This document shows, piece by piece, positions 9,426 to 18,371 of a stretch of DNA of 64,000 nucleotides (its first letter is position 1; each line of letters opens with the position of its first letter). The translations under genes and the position numbers were made by a program. The DNA is taken from positions 682,001 through 746,000 of the forward strand of contig NZ_CP012266.1 in the NCBI RefSeq assembly GCF_001277235.1, read 5' to 3'. The stretch comes from Cronobacter dublinensis subsp. dublinensis LMG 23823 (GTDB lineage Bacteria; Pseudomonadota; Gammaproteobacteria; Enterobacterales; Enterobacteriaceae). The notes under the pieces were generated by a model. That model did not search any database. It was given only the letters and a program-made list of their open reading frames with translations, and was not told the origin of the DNA.

Positions 9426-9659
9426 GTTGGACTTCGCCTCTTATCATGATTAAGGGTTTAACAGTGGCGAAGTTTAGCTGTTTTCAGCGCTTAATCCCAG
9501 CCAGCAACGCCGCGAATGCGCCAGACAAGACATTAAAGCGCGAATGGTAAAAAAATGTTCGCGACATGGCGCAACGGCGTTCGCCTGGTTAGCATGAGGT
9601 ATCTGAGAATTTCAGGCGGCATGAGGCTGCCGGTCAGTCAATTAACATGAGGAAGGATT

Positions 9660-11594
9660 GTGGGAACATCCAGACAAGCCGTCTGGCGGTGGCTGGCAGC
9701 GGGCGTCTGCCTGCTGGCGCTCGGCCAGGCCGCACGCGCCGATTCGCTCGACGAGCAGCGCAGCCGCTATGCGCAGATCAAACAAGCGTGGGATAACCGG
9801 CAGATGGACGTCGTGGAGCAGTTAATGCCCACGCTGCAAACCTATCCGCTCTATCCCTATTTGCAGTACCGCCAGCTCACCGATGACCTGATGAATCAGC
9901 CAACACTCACGGTGCAGCAGTTTATTCAGGCGAACCCGACGCTGCCGCCGGCGCGTTCGCTCACCTCGCGCTTTGTGAATGAACTGGCGCGCCGCGAAGA
10001 CTGGCGCGGCCTTCTCGCCTTCAGCCCGCAGCCGCCGGGTAGCACCGAGGCGCAGTGCAATTACTACTACGCGAAATTTAACACCGGCGACGCGCAGGGC
10101 GCGTGGCAGGGCGCGAAAGATCTCTGGCAGACCGGCAAAAACCTGCCCGCAGCGTGCGATCGTCTTTTTGCGGCGTGGCGTACTTCCGGCGCGCAGGATC
10201 CGCTGGCTTACCTTGAGCGTATTCGTCTCGCGATGAAAGAGGGCAACACGCGGCTGGTGAGTTCGCTGGCCGGTCAGTTGCCGTCTGATTACCAGACCAT
10301 CAGCAGCGCGCTGGTGAGTCTCGCAAACGATCCCAATAGCGTGATGACGTTTGTGCGCAGCGTCGGCGCGACCGACTTCACCCGTCAGATGGCGGCAGTG
10401 GCGTTCGCAAGCGTCGCCCGCGAAGATGCGGAAAACGCCCGGCTGATGATCCCGTCGCTTATTCAGGCGCAGCAGCTGAACGACGCGCAGGCGCAGGAGC
10501 TGCGCGATATCGTGGCGTGGCGCCTCATGGGCAGTGACGTGACCGCCGAGCAGGCCCGCTGGCGCGACGACGCCATTATGCGTTCTGAATCGACCTCGCT
10601 GATTGAGCGCCGGGTGCGTATGGCGCTCGGTACGGGCGATCGCAGCGGGCTGAACACCTGGCTTGCGCGCCTGCCGATGGAGGCGAAAGAGAAAGACGAA
10701 TGGCGCTACTGGCAGGCTGATCTCCTGATGGAGCGCGGGCGCGAGGACGAGGCGAAAACCATTCTGCATGCGCTGATGCAGCAGCGCGGCTTCTACCCGA
10801 TGGCGGCGGCGCAACGGCTTGGCGAGGATTATCCGCTGCGCGTGGATAAAGCGCCGACGGTGAACGCCGCGCTGTTTGAAGGCGCAGAGATGGCGCGCGT
10901 GCGCGAGCTGATGTACTGGGGGCTTGATAACACCGCGCGCAGCGAATGGGCGAATCTCGTGACCAGCCGCAGCAAGCAGGAGCAGGCGGCGCTGGCGCGC
11001 TACGCGTTTGATCGTAACTGGTGGGATCTGAGCGTGCAGGCGACGATCGCCGGCAAGCTCTGGGATCAGCTCGAAGAGCGCTTCCCGCTGGCGTATAAAG
11101 ATCTGTTCGCCCGCTACGTGAGCGACAAAGCCGTGCCGCAGAGCTATGCGATGGCCATCGCGCGCCAGGAGAGCGCCTGGAACCCGAAAGTGCGCTCGCC
11201 AGTCGGCGCGTCGGGCCTGATGCAGATAATGCCCGGCACCGCGACTCATACGGTGAAGATGTTTAATCTGCCAGGTTACAGCAGCAGCGCGCAGCTGCTC
11301 GACCCGGAAACCAACATCCAGATAGGCACCAGCTATTTGCAGTATGTCTATCAGATGTTCGACAACAACCGCATTTTCGCTTCCGCCGCGTATAACGCCG
11401 GGCCGGGACGCGTGCGGACCTGGCTTGGCAACAGCGCCGGGCGCATCGACGCGGTGGCGTTTGTCGAAAGTATTCCGTTTTCCGAGACGCGCGGCTATGT
11501 GAAAAACGTGCTGGCCTATGATGCGTATTACCGCTATTTCATGGGCGATAAACCGGTGTTGATGAGCGATGCGGAGTGGCGCCGCCGTTACTGA
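9660..11594 (+). CDS. slt: Soluble lytic murein transglycosylase Slt
   Basis: Slt is a periplasmic exolytic transglycosylase that cleaves peptidoglycan with formation of 1,6-anhydromuramic acid. The start is GTG at 9660 behind the ribosome-binding sequence AGGAAGG. A signal peptide of about 27 residues (ending AARADS) is followed by the alpha-helical superhelix (U and L domains) and the C-terminal lysozyme-like domain, with the motif IARQESAWNP containing catalytic Glu504, then GLMQIMPGTA and AAYNAGPGRV. The length, 644 residues, matches E. coli Slt70. It is followed closely by the trpR promoter, as in E. coli. Confidence 0.97.
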   Translation: MGTSRQAVWRWLAAGVCLLALGQAARADSLDEQRSRYAQIKQAWDNRQMDVVEQLMPTLQTYPLYPYLQYRQLTDDLMNQPTLTVQQFIQANPTLPPARSLTSRFVNELARREDWRGLLAFSPQPPGSTEAQCNYYYAKFNTGDAQGAWQGAKDLWQTGKNLPAACDRLFAAWRTSGAQDPLAYLERIRLAMKEGNTRLVSSLAGQLPSDYQTISSALVSLANDPNSVMTFVRSVGATDFTRQMAAVAFASVAREDAENARLMIPSLIQAQQLNDAQAQELRDIVAWRLMGSDVTAEQARWRDDAIMRSESTSLIERRVRMALGTGDRSGLNTWLARLPMEAKEKDEWRYWQADLLMERGREDEAKTILHALMQQRGFYPMAAAQRLGEDYPLRVDKAPTVNAALFEGAEMARVRELMYWGLDNTARSEWANLVTSRSKQEQAALARYAFDRNWWDLSVQATIAGKLWDQLEERFPLAYKDLFARYVSDKAVPQSYAMAIARQESAWNPKVRSPVGASGLMQIMPGTATHTVKMFNLPGYSSSAQLLDPETNIQIGTSYLQYVYQMFDNNRIFASAAYNAGPGRVRTWLGNSAGRIDAVAFVESIPFSETRGYVKNVLAYDAYYRYFMGDKPVLMSDAEWRRRY

Positions 11595-11636
11595 TCGGCG
11601 GTGTTGTGCTATGCTGGCGTACTAGTGAACGAGTAT
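11588..11636 (+). promoter_or_regulatory. trpR promoter and TrpR operator
   Basis: A -10 box TATGCT (11610-11615) lies 16 nt after a weak -35 (TTACTG, 11588-11593, at the end of slt). Immediately downstream, GTACTAGTGAACGAGTAT (11619-11636) is an imperfect palindrome resembling the trp operator consensus with its CTAGT/ACTAG half-sites. The position fits autorepression of trpR as known in E. coli. Assignment is by eye. Confidence 0.65.
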
Positions 11637-11647
11637 GGCGGCATCCG

Positions 11648-11977
11648 ATGACTCAACATTCAACTTATTCCGCGGCCCAGGCCGAACAGAGCCATCAGGA
11701 GTGGCTGCGCTTTGTGGCGCTCCTGAAGCAATCTTTTGACGATGAGCTTCATCTTCCCCTGTTAACGCTGCTGTTAACGCCGGACGAGCGCGCCGCGCTC
11801 GGCACGCGCGTGCGCATTATCGAAGAGTTGCTGCGCGGCGAGATGAGCCAGCGCGAGCTGAAAAGCGAGCTGGGCGCGGGGATCGCGACGATTACCCGCG
11901 GCTCTAACAGTCTGAAAGCGGCGCCCGCCGAGCTGCGTCAGTGGCTTGAGCAGGAGCTGTTACAGGCTCAGCGGTAA
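11648..11977 (+). CDS. trpR: Trp operon repressor TrpR
   Basis: TrpR is the dimeric tryptophan-activated repressor of trp, aroH, mtr and its own gene. Starting at ATG 11648 gives 109 residues, matching the family (about 108); the frame opens earlier inside slt but that part is unrelated. The helix-turn-helix is visible around SQRELKSELGAGIATITRGS (residues about 67-86), with the tryptophan-binding region before it. The 3' end overlaps the convergent yjjX gene by 10 nt. Confidence 0.96.
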   Translation: MTQHSTYSAAQAEQSHQEWLRFVALLKQSFDDELHLPLLTLLLTPDERAALGTRVRIIEELLRGEMSQRELKSELGAGIATITRGSNSLKAAPAELRQWLEQELLQAQR

Positions 11978-12483
11978 ATCGCGTTATGAAAGGGGCTTAA
12001 GGCCAGGATCACCGCCTGATGGTAGACGCTGCTGCGCGTCAGCTTGCCGGCGGTGAAAATGCCGATAGCCCCTTCTTTACGTCCAATTTCGTCAATGCCT
12101 GTCCAGGCGGACATCACCGGCCCCAGTGCCTTCCCGGCGCGTACTTCTTCAAGGATCGCCGCAGGCAGCGGCAGTGTCGCCGAACGCGCTTCGCCGCGCT
12201 GTTGCGCGCTTTCAATCACTACCCAGCTGAACGTGCTGCCTTCATCAATACCGGCTTCAATCGCCACCCAGTAGTCGGCCTGCGGGCGAAGGGCGCGGGC
12301 GTTCATGACGCGCTGGCGCGCGCCTGTGCGCGTCTCGTCGCTTCCCAGCGGCTGCTCCGGCACGCCACTATCGACGGAGACGGCGTCAATATGGCAGGAT
12401 GCTTCGCCGAAAATCTCGCTAAACGCACGCAGAATCGCCTGAATTTTGGCTGGATTCGTCGTGGCGCAGACAACATGGTACAT
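11968..12483 (-). CDS. yjjX: Inosine/xanthosine triphosphatase YjjX
   Basis: YjjX belongs to the Maf/HAM1-like NTPases that hydrolyse non-canonical ITP and XTP. The N-terminal motif VVCATTNPAKIQAI, the central EAGID and the C-terminal GKLTRSSVYHQA stretch are typical. ATG at 12483 gives 171 residues, the usual length. An in-frame TTG two codons upstream (12489) is possible but unnecessary. It converges on trpR with a 10-nt overlap, and is divergent from gpmB. Confidence 0.93.
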   Translation of the reverse strand: MYHVVCATTNPAKIQAILRAFSEIFGEASCHIDAVSVDSGVPEQPLGSDETRTGARQRVMNARALRPQADYWVAIEAGIDEGSTFSWVVIESAQQRGEARSATLPLPAAILEEVRAGKALGPVMSAWTGIDEIGRKEGAIGIFTAGKLTRSSVYHQAVILALSPFHNAIYR

Positions 12484-12537
12484 AATCAACTCACACTCAC
12501 AGACGTTTAAGTCGCAGCAGTATAACGGATAAAAAGC

Positions 12538-13185
12538 ATGTTACAGGTATATCTGGTTCGCCACGGTGAAACGCAGTGGAACGCCGAGCGACGCATCCAG
12601 GGGCAATCGGACAGCCCATTGACGGAAAAAGGGGAACACCAGGCCATGCAGGTAGCGCAGCGCGCTAAAGCGCTTGGCATCACGCATATCATCAGCAGCG
12701 ATCTGGGGCGAACCCGCCGCACGGCGGAGATTATCGCGCGGGGCTGTGGCTGTGACGTGATACTGGACGCCCGCCTGCGCGAGCTGGATATGGGCATTCT
12801 CGAAAGGCGTCATCTTGACACGCTCACCGACGAAGAAGAGGGCTGGCGTCGTCAACTGGTCAACGGCACGCCGGATGGACGCATTCCGCAAGGGGAGTCG
12901 ATGCAGGAGGTGAGCGATCGTATGCATGGCGCGCTGAACGCCTGTCTCGAACTGCCGGAAGGCAGCCGCCCGCTCCTGGTAAGTCACGGCATGGCGCTGG
13001 GTTGCCTGGTGAGCACCATTCTTGGCCTGCCCGCCTACGCGGAGCGCCGCCTGCGCTTGCGTAACTGTTCGATTTCCCGCGTGGATTATCAGGAGAGCCC
13101 GTGGCTCGCGTCCGGTTGGGTGGTGGAGACGGCAGGCGATGTGTCGCACCTCGATGCGCCTGCGCTGGATGAGTTACAGCGTTAA
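12538..13185 (+). CDS. gpmB: Histidine phosphatase superfamily protein GpmB (YtjC)
   Basis: This is a 215-residue member of the histidine phosphatase family, annotated as phosphoglycerate mutase 2 homologue GpmB. The catalytic RHGET motif (His9) is at the N-terminus, the second Arg is in SDLGRTRRTAEI, and the second catalytic His is in LLVSHGMALG. E. coli GpmB has the same length. The real substrate is uncertain; mutase activity in this subgroup is doubtful and a phosphatase role is at least as likely. The stop overlaps the convergent rob gene by 4 nt. Confidence 0.92.
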   Translation: MLQVYLVRHGETQWNAERRIQGQSDSPLTEKGEHQAMQVAQRAKALGITHIISSDLGRTRRTAEIIARGCGCDVILDARLRELDMGILERRHLDTLTDEEEGWRRQLVNGTPDGRIPQGESMQEVSDRMHGALNACLELPEGSRPLLVSHGMALGCLVSTILGLPAYAERRLRLRNCSISRVDYQESPWLASGWVVETAGDVSHLDAPALDELQR

Positions 13186-14051
13186 CGGCGGATGGGGATC
13201 AGGTACTCGCAGCGCAGGTTTATATCGCGTTCCTGAGCGCTGGTTTCTTCTGAGAGGAAATAGCGCTCAATATCCTGGCCGCGGCGGCGTGTCAGCCCCA
13301 GGGCGGGCATGCAGGTACCATATACCGTCAGGATAAATTCCTGTACGCCAGTGCCCGGACCTTCGTAGGTGAACTGCACATAATCGCCGCCTTCCAGCGT
13401 GACCGGGTGCGCATGTTCCACGCAGCCTTCCGCCAGCGGCTCCGGCAGCGCGGTGGTGTAAAAGACTTCCTGCTCGTCGTCTTTCTCTGCGCTCGGACGC
13501 GATTCGTTCAGGCCGTAAAATGCAGGCGGGATTGTCGGGCAGTTTGCGAGAAATTCCCGCCAGAACTGGACGCGCATCTGCTGGCGCATTTCAGAGATTT
13601 GCTCCAGCGAGCAGGTATAGCTCTGCGTAAGGCCCGTGAGTTGCAGCGGCGCGAGCGTTACAAACTGGTGAGGCGGCGGCGTGAACGCTTCAAGGCGAAT
13701 CGGCGGACACATGCCCTGCGCGTTCCAGTCCGGCGAGCGGCGATAGAGCGCGGGCGTTAGCGAAAACTGTTTTTTAAAGGCGCGGGTAAACGTCTGCTGC
13801 GAGTCGAAGCGGTATTGCAGCGCGATATCAAGGATAGGACGAGCGGTCAGACGCAGAGCGACGGCGGATTTCGACAAACGGCGCGCGCGGATATACGCGC
13901 CGATAGCCTGGCCCGTTACCTCTTTGAACATCCGTTGCAGATGCCACTTGGAATACCCGGCTTTGGCCGCCACATTGTCCAGAGACAAGGGATGATCAAG
14001 ATGGCCTTCCAGCCAGGTAAGCAGATCCCGAATGATCCCAGACTGATCCAT
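13182..14051 (-). CDS. rob: Right origin-binding/stress regulator Rob
   Basis: Rob is an AraC/XylS-family activator of the mar-sox-rob regulon (efflux, solvent and drug tolerance). The 289 residues comprise an N-terminal DNA-binding domain with two helix-turn-helix units (WHLQRMFKEVTG around residues 36-47 and DSQQTFTRAFKKQF around 84-97) and a C-terminal GyrI-like effector-binding domain from about residue 120. The length is identical to E. coli Rob and the DNA-binding half is nearly invariant. It is transcribed alone, divergently from creA. Confidence 0.97.
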   Translation of the reverse strand: MDQSGIIRDLLTWLEGHLDHPLSLDNVAAKAGYSKWHLQRMFKEVTGQAIGAYIRARRLSKSAVALRLTARPILDIALQYRFDSQQTFTRAFKKQFSLTPALYRRSPDWNAQGMCPPIRLEAFTPPPHQFVTLAPLQLTGLTQSYTCSLEQISEMRQQMRVQFWREFLANCPTIPPAFYGLNESRPSAEKDDEQEVFYTTALPEPLAEGCVEHAHPVTLEGGDYVQFTYEGPGTGVQEFILTVYGTCMPALGLTRRRGQDIERYFLSEETSAQERDINLRCEYLIPIRR

Positions 14052-14261
14052 ATATAATCCTCATCCTTAAACGCAGTGCCTGAAAAAGTGGGTAGCGAAT
14101 AGTAGCATTTTTTGCTCTTCTGGCATTCAGTGTTTTCTTTTGCGCTCTGGGCGAGATCTGCTGCTACAAAAAGGGTTTTTTGAGTAACAATGTGATCTGT
14201 AAGGTTTTTTGTTCTCACAGTGAATAATCACGAAACGTAACCTTAAATGAATGGTAACAAT

Positions 14262-14741
14262 ATGAAATATCGGGTGTTATTAGTTCCCCTAATGTTTATG
14301 GCGTTAAGCGGTGGTTTGCGGGCTGAAGAGATTGGCTCGGTAGACACGGTGTTCAAATGGCTGGGGCCGGATCACAAAATCGTCGTGGAAGCGTTTGACG
14401 ATCCGGATGTCAAAAATGTGACCTGCTACCTGAGCCGCGCAAAAACCGGGGGTATCAAAGGCGGGCTGGGCCTGGCGGAAGACACCTCCGACGCGGCGAT
14501 TTCCTGCCAGCAGGTCGGGCCTATCGAGCTGAGCGATAAAATCAAAGCCAGTAAGGCGCAGGGCGATGTCGTCTTCCAGAAGCGCACCTCGCTGGTATTT
14601 AAAAAATTACAGGTGGTGCGTTTTTATGACGCGAAACGCAACACGCTGGCCTACCTGACCTATTCCGACAAAGTGGTGGAAGGCTCGCCGAAGAACGCGC
14701 TGAGCGCGGTGCCGATTATGCCGTGGGGCCAGGCCCGGTAA
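14262..14741 (+). CDS. creA: CreA family periplasmic protein
   Basis: CreA is a small exported protein of unknown function, always found beside the CreBC two-component system. A signal peptide (MKYRVLLVPLMFMALSGGLRA) precedes the highly conserved EEIGSVDTVFK core, with the two Cys in VTCYLSRAK and AISCQQVGP. I prefer ATG 14262 (159 residues, about the family length). An in-frame ATG at 14247 would add five residues. creB follows 18 nt downstream, so co-transcription is likely. Confidence 0.92.
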   Translation: MKYRVLLVPLMFMALSGGLRAEEIGSVDTVFKWLGPDHKIVVEAFDDPDVKNVTCYLSRAKTGGIKGGLGLAEDTSDAAISCQQVGPIELSDKIKASKAQGDVVFQKRTSLVFKKLQVVRFYDAKRNTLAYLTYSDKVVEGSPKNALSAVPIMPWGQAR

Positions 14742-14759
14742 TTCACAGGACTATTCAGG

Positions 14760-15452
14760 ATGAATCAGACAACCGTCTGGCTGGTGGAGGATGAAACCAG
14801 CATCAGCGACGCGCTGGCGTATGTGATGCAGCTTGAGGGCTTCACGGTGCGCGCCTTTGAGCGTGGGCTGCCCGCGCTCGACGCGGCCCGGCACGCCTTG
14901 CCCGATCTGGTCGTGCTGGATGTCGGCCTGCCGGATATCAGCGGTTTCGAGCTGTGCCGCCAGTTACTGGCGGCACACCCGGCGCTGCCGGTGCTGTTCC
15001 TCACCGCGCGCAGCGAAGAAGTGGACAAGCTCATCGGCCTTGAAATCGGCGCGGATGACTATGTCGCCAAGCCGTTTTCGCCGCGTGAAGTCTGCGCCCG
15101 CGTGCGCACGATTTTGCGGCGTCTGCAAAAGCAGCAGAGCGGCGCGCAAAACGTGGTGCGCGTAGGGAGCTTCGAGCTGAACGACGACGCCGCGCACATC
15201 GCCTGGTGCGGCCAGCCGCTGCCGCTGACCCGCTATGAGTTTCTGTTGCTGAAAACGTTGCTGCTGGCACCGGGCCGCGTGTATTCGCGCCAGCAGCTGA
15301 TGGATAAAGTCTGGGGCGACGCGAACGACAGTTTCGATCGCACCGTGGATACCCATATCAAAACCCTGCGCGCCAAGCTGCGCGCGGTCAACCCGGACGC
15401 CTCGCCCATCAATACCCATCGGGGGCTGGGTTACAGCCTGACGGTCAGCTGA
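14760..15452 (+). CDS. creB: Response regulator CreB
   Basis: CreB is an OmpR/PhoB-type response regulator of 230 residues. The receiver domain has the acidic pocket (Glu10, Asp11), phosphoacceptor Asp54 in VVLDVGLPD, and Lys in VAKPFSPRE. The C-terminal winged helix ends in NTHRGLGYSL. Phosphorylated CreB activates genes carrying the TTCAC-N6-TTCAC tag, including creD downstream. The stop and the creC start overlap (TGATG). Confidence 0.96.
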   Translation: MNQTTVWLVEDETSISDALAYVMQLEGFTVRAFERGLPALDAARHALPDLVVLDVGLPDISGFELCRQLLAAHPALPVLFLTARSEEVDKLIGLEIGADDYVAKPFSPREVCARVRTILRRLQKQQSGAQNVVRVGSFELNDDAAHIAWCGQPLPLTRYEFLLLKTLLLAPGRVYSRQQLMDKVWGDANDSFDRTVDTHIKTLRAKLRAVNPDASPINTHRGLGYSLTVS

Positions 15453-16876
15453 TGCGCATCGGTATGCGGCTTCTGCTGGGCTATTTTCTGATTGTCGCCG
15501 TGGCGGCCTGGTTTGTGCTCGCGATTTTCGTTCAGGAGATCAAGCCCGGCGTGCGGCGGGCGACAGAAGGTTCGCTCAACGACACCGCAACGCTGCTGGC
15601 GGAAATTGCCCGCGATGATCTGCTGGCGGGGCATCCGCGCGACGGGCAGCTGGCGCAGGCGTTTGAGCGGCTTAACCGCTACCCGGTAAATGCCAACATC
15701 AGCGGCATTAAAAAAGTGCGTAATGAGTACCGCGTTTATCTGACAGACGCGCAGGGGCGGGTGGTGTTTGACTCCAGCGGCGAGGCGGTGGGGCAGGATT
15801 ATTCGCGCTGGAACGATGTCTGGTTAACGCTGCGCGGGCACTACGGCGCGCGCAGTTCGCCGCTGCATCAGGATGACCCGGACAGCACGGTGATGTATGT
15901 CGCGGCTCCCGTGCGCGACGCGGGCCGCATCATCGGCGTGCTGAGCGTCGGTAAGCCGAATATCGCGCTCGCGCCGGTTATCCGCCGCAGCGAGCATCGC
16001 ATCATGATGGCGGGTATTGCGCTGCTCGGCATCGCGCTGCTGACCGGCATCGTGATGGTGCTGTGGATCAACCGCTCTATCGGCAGGCTGGTGCGTTACG
16101 CCGATTCGGTCACCGGCGCGGCGCCGCTGCCGCTGCCTGACCCCGGCAGCAGCGAACTGCGGCGTCTCGCCCAGGCGCTGGAAAACATGCGCGTGCGCCT
16201 TGAAGGCAAAAATTATATTGAGCAGTACGTCCATGCGCTGACCCACGAACTGAAAAGCCCGCTGGCGGGCATTCGCGGTGCGGCAGAAATTCTGCGCGAA
16301 GCGCCGCCGCCCGACGTAGCGCGGCGCTTCAGCGAGAATATTTTGCAGCAAAACGCGCGCATGCAGGTGCTGGTGGAAACCCTGCTGCACCAGGCGAAGC
16401 TCGAAAACCGGCTGGAGATCGCGCCGGAGCCGGTCTTACTGGCGCCGCTCTTCGCCACGCTGGCGGAGCTGCACGCCTCGTCGTTTCTGCACCACGCGGT
16501 GCGTCTGTGTATCGACCCGGCTCCTGGCGACCTGCGCGTGGCGGGTGATGAGGCGCTGTTGTTGCAGGCTATCGGCAATCTGCTGGTGAACGCCCTCGAC
16601 TTCACGCCGCCGCAGGGCGAGATAACGCTTGGCGCGTGGCAGGAAGGCGGGCGCGTCGTCGTGCGTGTGACCGATACCGGCAGCGGCATTCCGGATTACG
16701 CGCTGGCGCGCATTTTCGAGCGGTTCTATTCGCTGCCGCGCGCCGACGGGCAGAAGAGCAGCGGCCTCGGGCTCGCGTTCGTGCAGGAAGTCGCGCGGCT
16801 TCATCAGGGGGAAATTACGCTTGCTAACCGGCCGGAAGGCGGCGTCGAGGCGCGGCTGACGTTACTTCCCGCCTGA
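15452..16876 (+). CDS. creC: Sensor histidine kinase CreC
   Basis: CreC is the inner-membrane sensor kinase paired with CreB, responding to carbon metabolism and, in several enterobacteria, to cell-wall perturbation. It has an N-terminal membrane segment (about residues 7-27), a periplasmic sensor domain, a second membrane segment (about 186-206), HAMP-like linker, the dimerisation helix with His265 in THELKSPLAG, and an ATPase domain with N box (IGNLLVNALDFT), G1 (VTDTGSGIPD) and G2 (SSGLGLAF). The length, 474 residues, is as in E. coli. Confidence 0.96.
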   Translation: MRIGMRLLLGYFLIVAVAAWFVLAIFVQEIKPGVRRATEGSLNDTATLLAEIARDDLLAGHPRDGQLAQAFERLNRYPVNANISGIKKVRNEYRVYLTDAQGRVVFDSSGEAVGQDYSRWNDVWLTLRGHYGARSSPLHQDDPDSTVMYVAAPVRDAGRIIGVLSVGKPNIALAPVIRRSEHRIMMAGIALLGIALLTGIVMVLWINRSIGRLVRYADSVTGAAPLPLPDPGSSELRRLAQALENMRVRLEGKNYIEQYVHALTHELKSPLAGIRGAAEILREAPPPDVARRFSENILQQNARMQVLVETLLHQAKLENRLEIAPEPVLLAPLFATLAELHASSFLHHAVRLCIDPAPGDLRVAGDEALLLQAIGNLLVNALDFTPPQGEITLGAWQEGGRVVVRVTDTGSGIPDYALARIFERFYSLPRADGQKSSGLGLAFVQEVARLHQGEITLANRPEGGVEARLTLLPA

Positions 16877-16877
16877 C

Positions 16878-16893
16878 TTCACCGGCACTTCAC
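16878..16893 (+). promoter_or_regulatory. CreB-binding cre tag upstream of creD
   Basis: The sequence is TTCAC-CGGCAC-TTCAC, an exact match to the CreBC tag consensus TTCAC-N6-TTCAC. It starts one base after the creC stop codon and 63 nt before the creD start, so creD has its own CreB-activated promoter, as in E. coli. Confidence 0.9.
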
Positions 16894-16955
16894 ATAACTT
16901 CATTTTCACCCCACATAAGCCCTCTATCTTCGGCAGCATCGAAGAGGAGAGGCTT

Positions 16956-18314
16956 ATGTTGAAATCACCACTGATGTTAAAAGGCATGGCGCTGCTGGGC
17001 TGTATGGCCCTGCTGTTGATCCCGCTGCGCATTCTGAGCGTCGTCATCGGCGATCGCGCCGATTACCGCGATCACGTTACTCACTCGCTTGAGCAGAGCA
17101 CCAGCGGGCCGCAAAAACTTGTCGGGCCGCTTATCGCTATTCCGGTTACCGAAATCACCACCACGATGGAAGAGGGCAAAGAGGTGACCCAGGAGCGCAG
17201 CTTTATCCGCTACTGGCTGCCGGAGTCGCTGGTGGTGACGGGAAAGCAGGCGGTTGAGCCGCGTCATGTCGGCATTTACGAAGGGCAGGTGTGGCGCAGC
17301 GACGTGTCGCTGGAGGCGCGCTTTACGCCGCCCGCGCAGGCGATGAAACCCGACGCGCATTACCGGCTGGGCGAAGCGCGGCTGGTGATGGCGGTAGGTG
17401 ATTCGCGCGGCATTGGCACCGTGGGCGCGCTGAACATTAACGGGCAGACGCTGGCGGTCGAACCGGGCACCGGGCTTGACGAGGGCGGTGAGGGGCTGCA
17501 CGCGAACGTACCGTCCGCGCTGCTGGAGACGCCGACGCTCGCGGTCCGCTTCTCGCTGGAGCTGAACGGCACCGGCGCGTTTTCCGTCGTGCCGCTGGGG
17601 CGCAGCAGCGAGATGTCGCTTATCAGCAACTGGCCGCACCCTAACTTTTACGGCAATTTCCTGCCTGCGTCGCGGGAGATCTCCGCCAGCGGCTTTGCGG
17701 CGAAATGGCGCAGCAGCTGGTATGCCAATAATCTCGACGGCTATTTTCAGAAGGGGGAAGACGTGAGGCTGAGTTCGCTGCCCGCGTTCAGCGTGACGGT
17801 GGCGACGCCGGTGGATCAGTATCAGCTCACGGATCGCGCAGTGAAATATGCGGTGCTGCTGATAGCGCTGACCTATATGGCGTTTTTCGTCTGCGAAACG
17901 CTGAGCGGCATTACGATGCACCCGGTACAGTATCTGCTGGTTGGGCTCTCACTGGTCATGTTCTATCTGTTGCTGCTGGCGTTTTCCGAGCATATCGGCT
18001 TTAACCTGGCCTGGCTTGTGGCGAGCCTCGCGGGGGCGACGCTGAACGCGCTCTATCTCCAGGCAGTGCTGAAAGGATGGCGGCGCAGCCTGATCTTCGC
18101 GGGCGGTCTGCTGGCGCTTGACGGCGTGCTGTGGCAGCTGCTGCGCTCGCAGGATTTCGCGCTGTTGCTCGGCAGCGGCCTGCTGTTCGCCGCGCTGACG
18201 GCGGTGATGCTGCTGACGCGCCATATCGACTGGTATGCGCTGACGCCCGCGAAAGCGCGCTTCACGCGCCTGACTCCCGCGCCGCAGGAGGAGCGGTTCC
18301 GGCTGTGGAAGTAA
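16956..18314 (+). CDS. creD: Inner-membrane protein CreD
   Basis: CreD is a polytopic inner-membrane protein and the most strongly CreBC-induced gene; its biochemical function is unknown, though it is linked to colicin and beta-lactam responses. The 452 residues show one N-terminal membrane segment, a large periplasmic domain (about 40-300) and five or six closely spaced membrane segments near the C-terminus. A good ribosome-binding site (GAGGAGAGG) precedes ATG 16956. A bidirectional terminator follows. Confidence 0.95.
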   Translation: MLKSPLMLKGMALLGCMALLLIPLRILSVVIGDRADYRDHVTHSLEQSTSGPQKLVGPLIAIPVTEITTTMEEGKEVTQERSFIRYWLPESLVVTGKQAVEPRHVGIYEGQVWRSDVSLEARFTPPAQAMKPDAHYRLGEARLVMAVGDSRGIGTVGALNINGQTLAVEPGTGLDEGGEGLHANVPSALLETPTLAVRFSLELNGTGAFSVVPLGRSSEMSLISNWPHPNFYGNFLPASREISASGFAAKWRSSWYANNLDGYFQKGEDVRLSSLPAFSVTVATPVDQYQLTDRAVKYAVLLIALTYMAFFVCETLSGITMHPVQYLLVGLSLVMFYLLLLAFSEHIGFNLAWLVASLAGATLNALYLQAVLKGWRRSLIFAGGLLALDGVLWQLLRSQDFALLLGSGLLFAALTAVMLLTRHIDWYALTPAKARFTRLTPAPQEERFRLWK

Positions 18315-18324
18315 AATGCAGGCA

Positions 18325-18356
18325 ATAAAAAAGGGCGGAATCTCCGCCCATTTTGC
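18325..18356. terminator. Bidirectional terminator between creD and arcA
   Basis: A GGGCGGA/TCCGCCC stem with a 3-nt loop (18333-18349) has an A run on the left, which becomes a T run for leftward arcA transcription, and ATTTTG on the right for creD. The arcA direction is the stronger. Confidence 0.9.
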
Positions 18357-18371
18357 GTTGCGCCGACGCGT

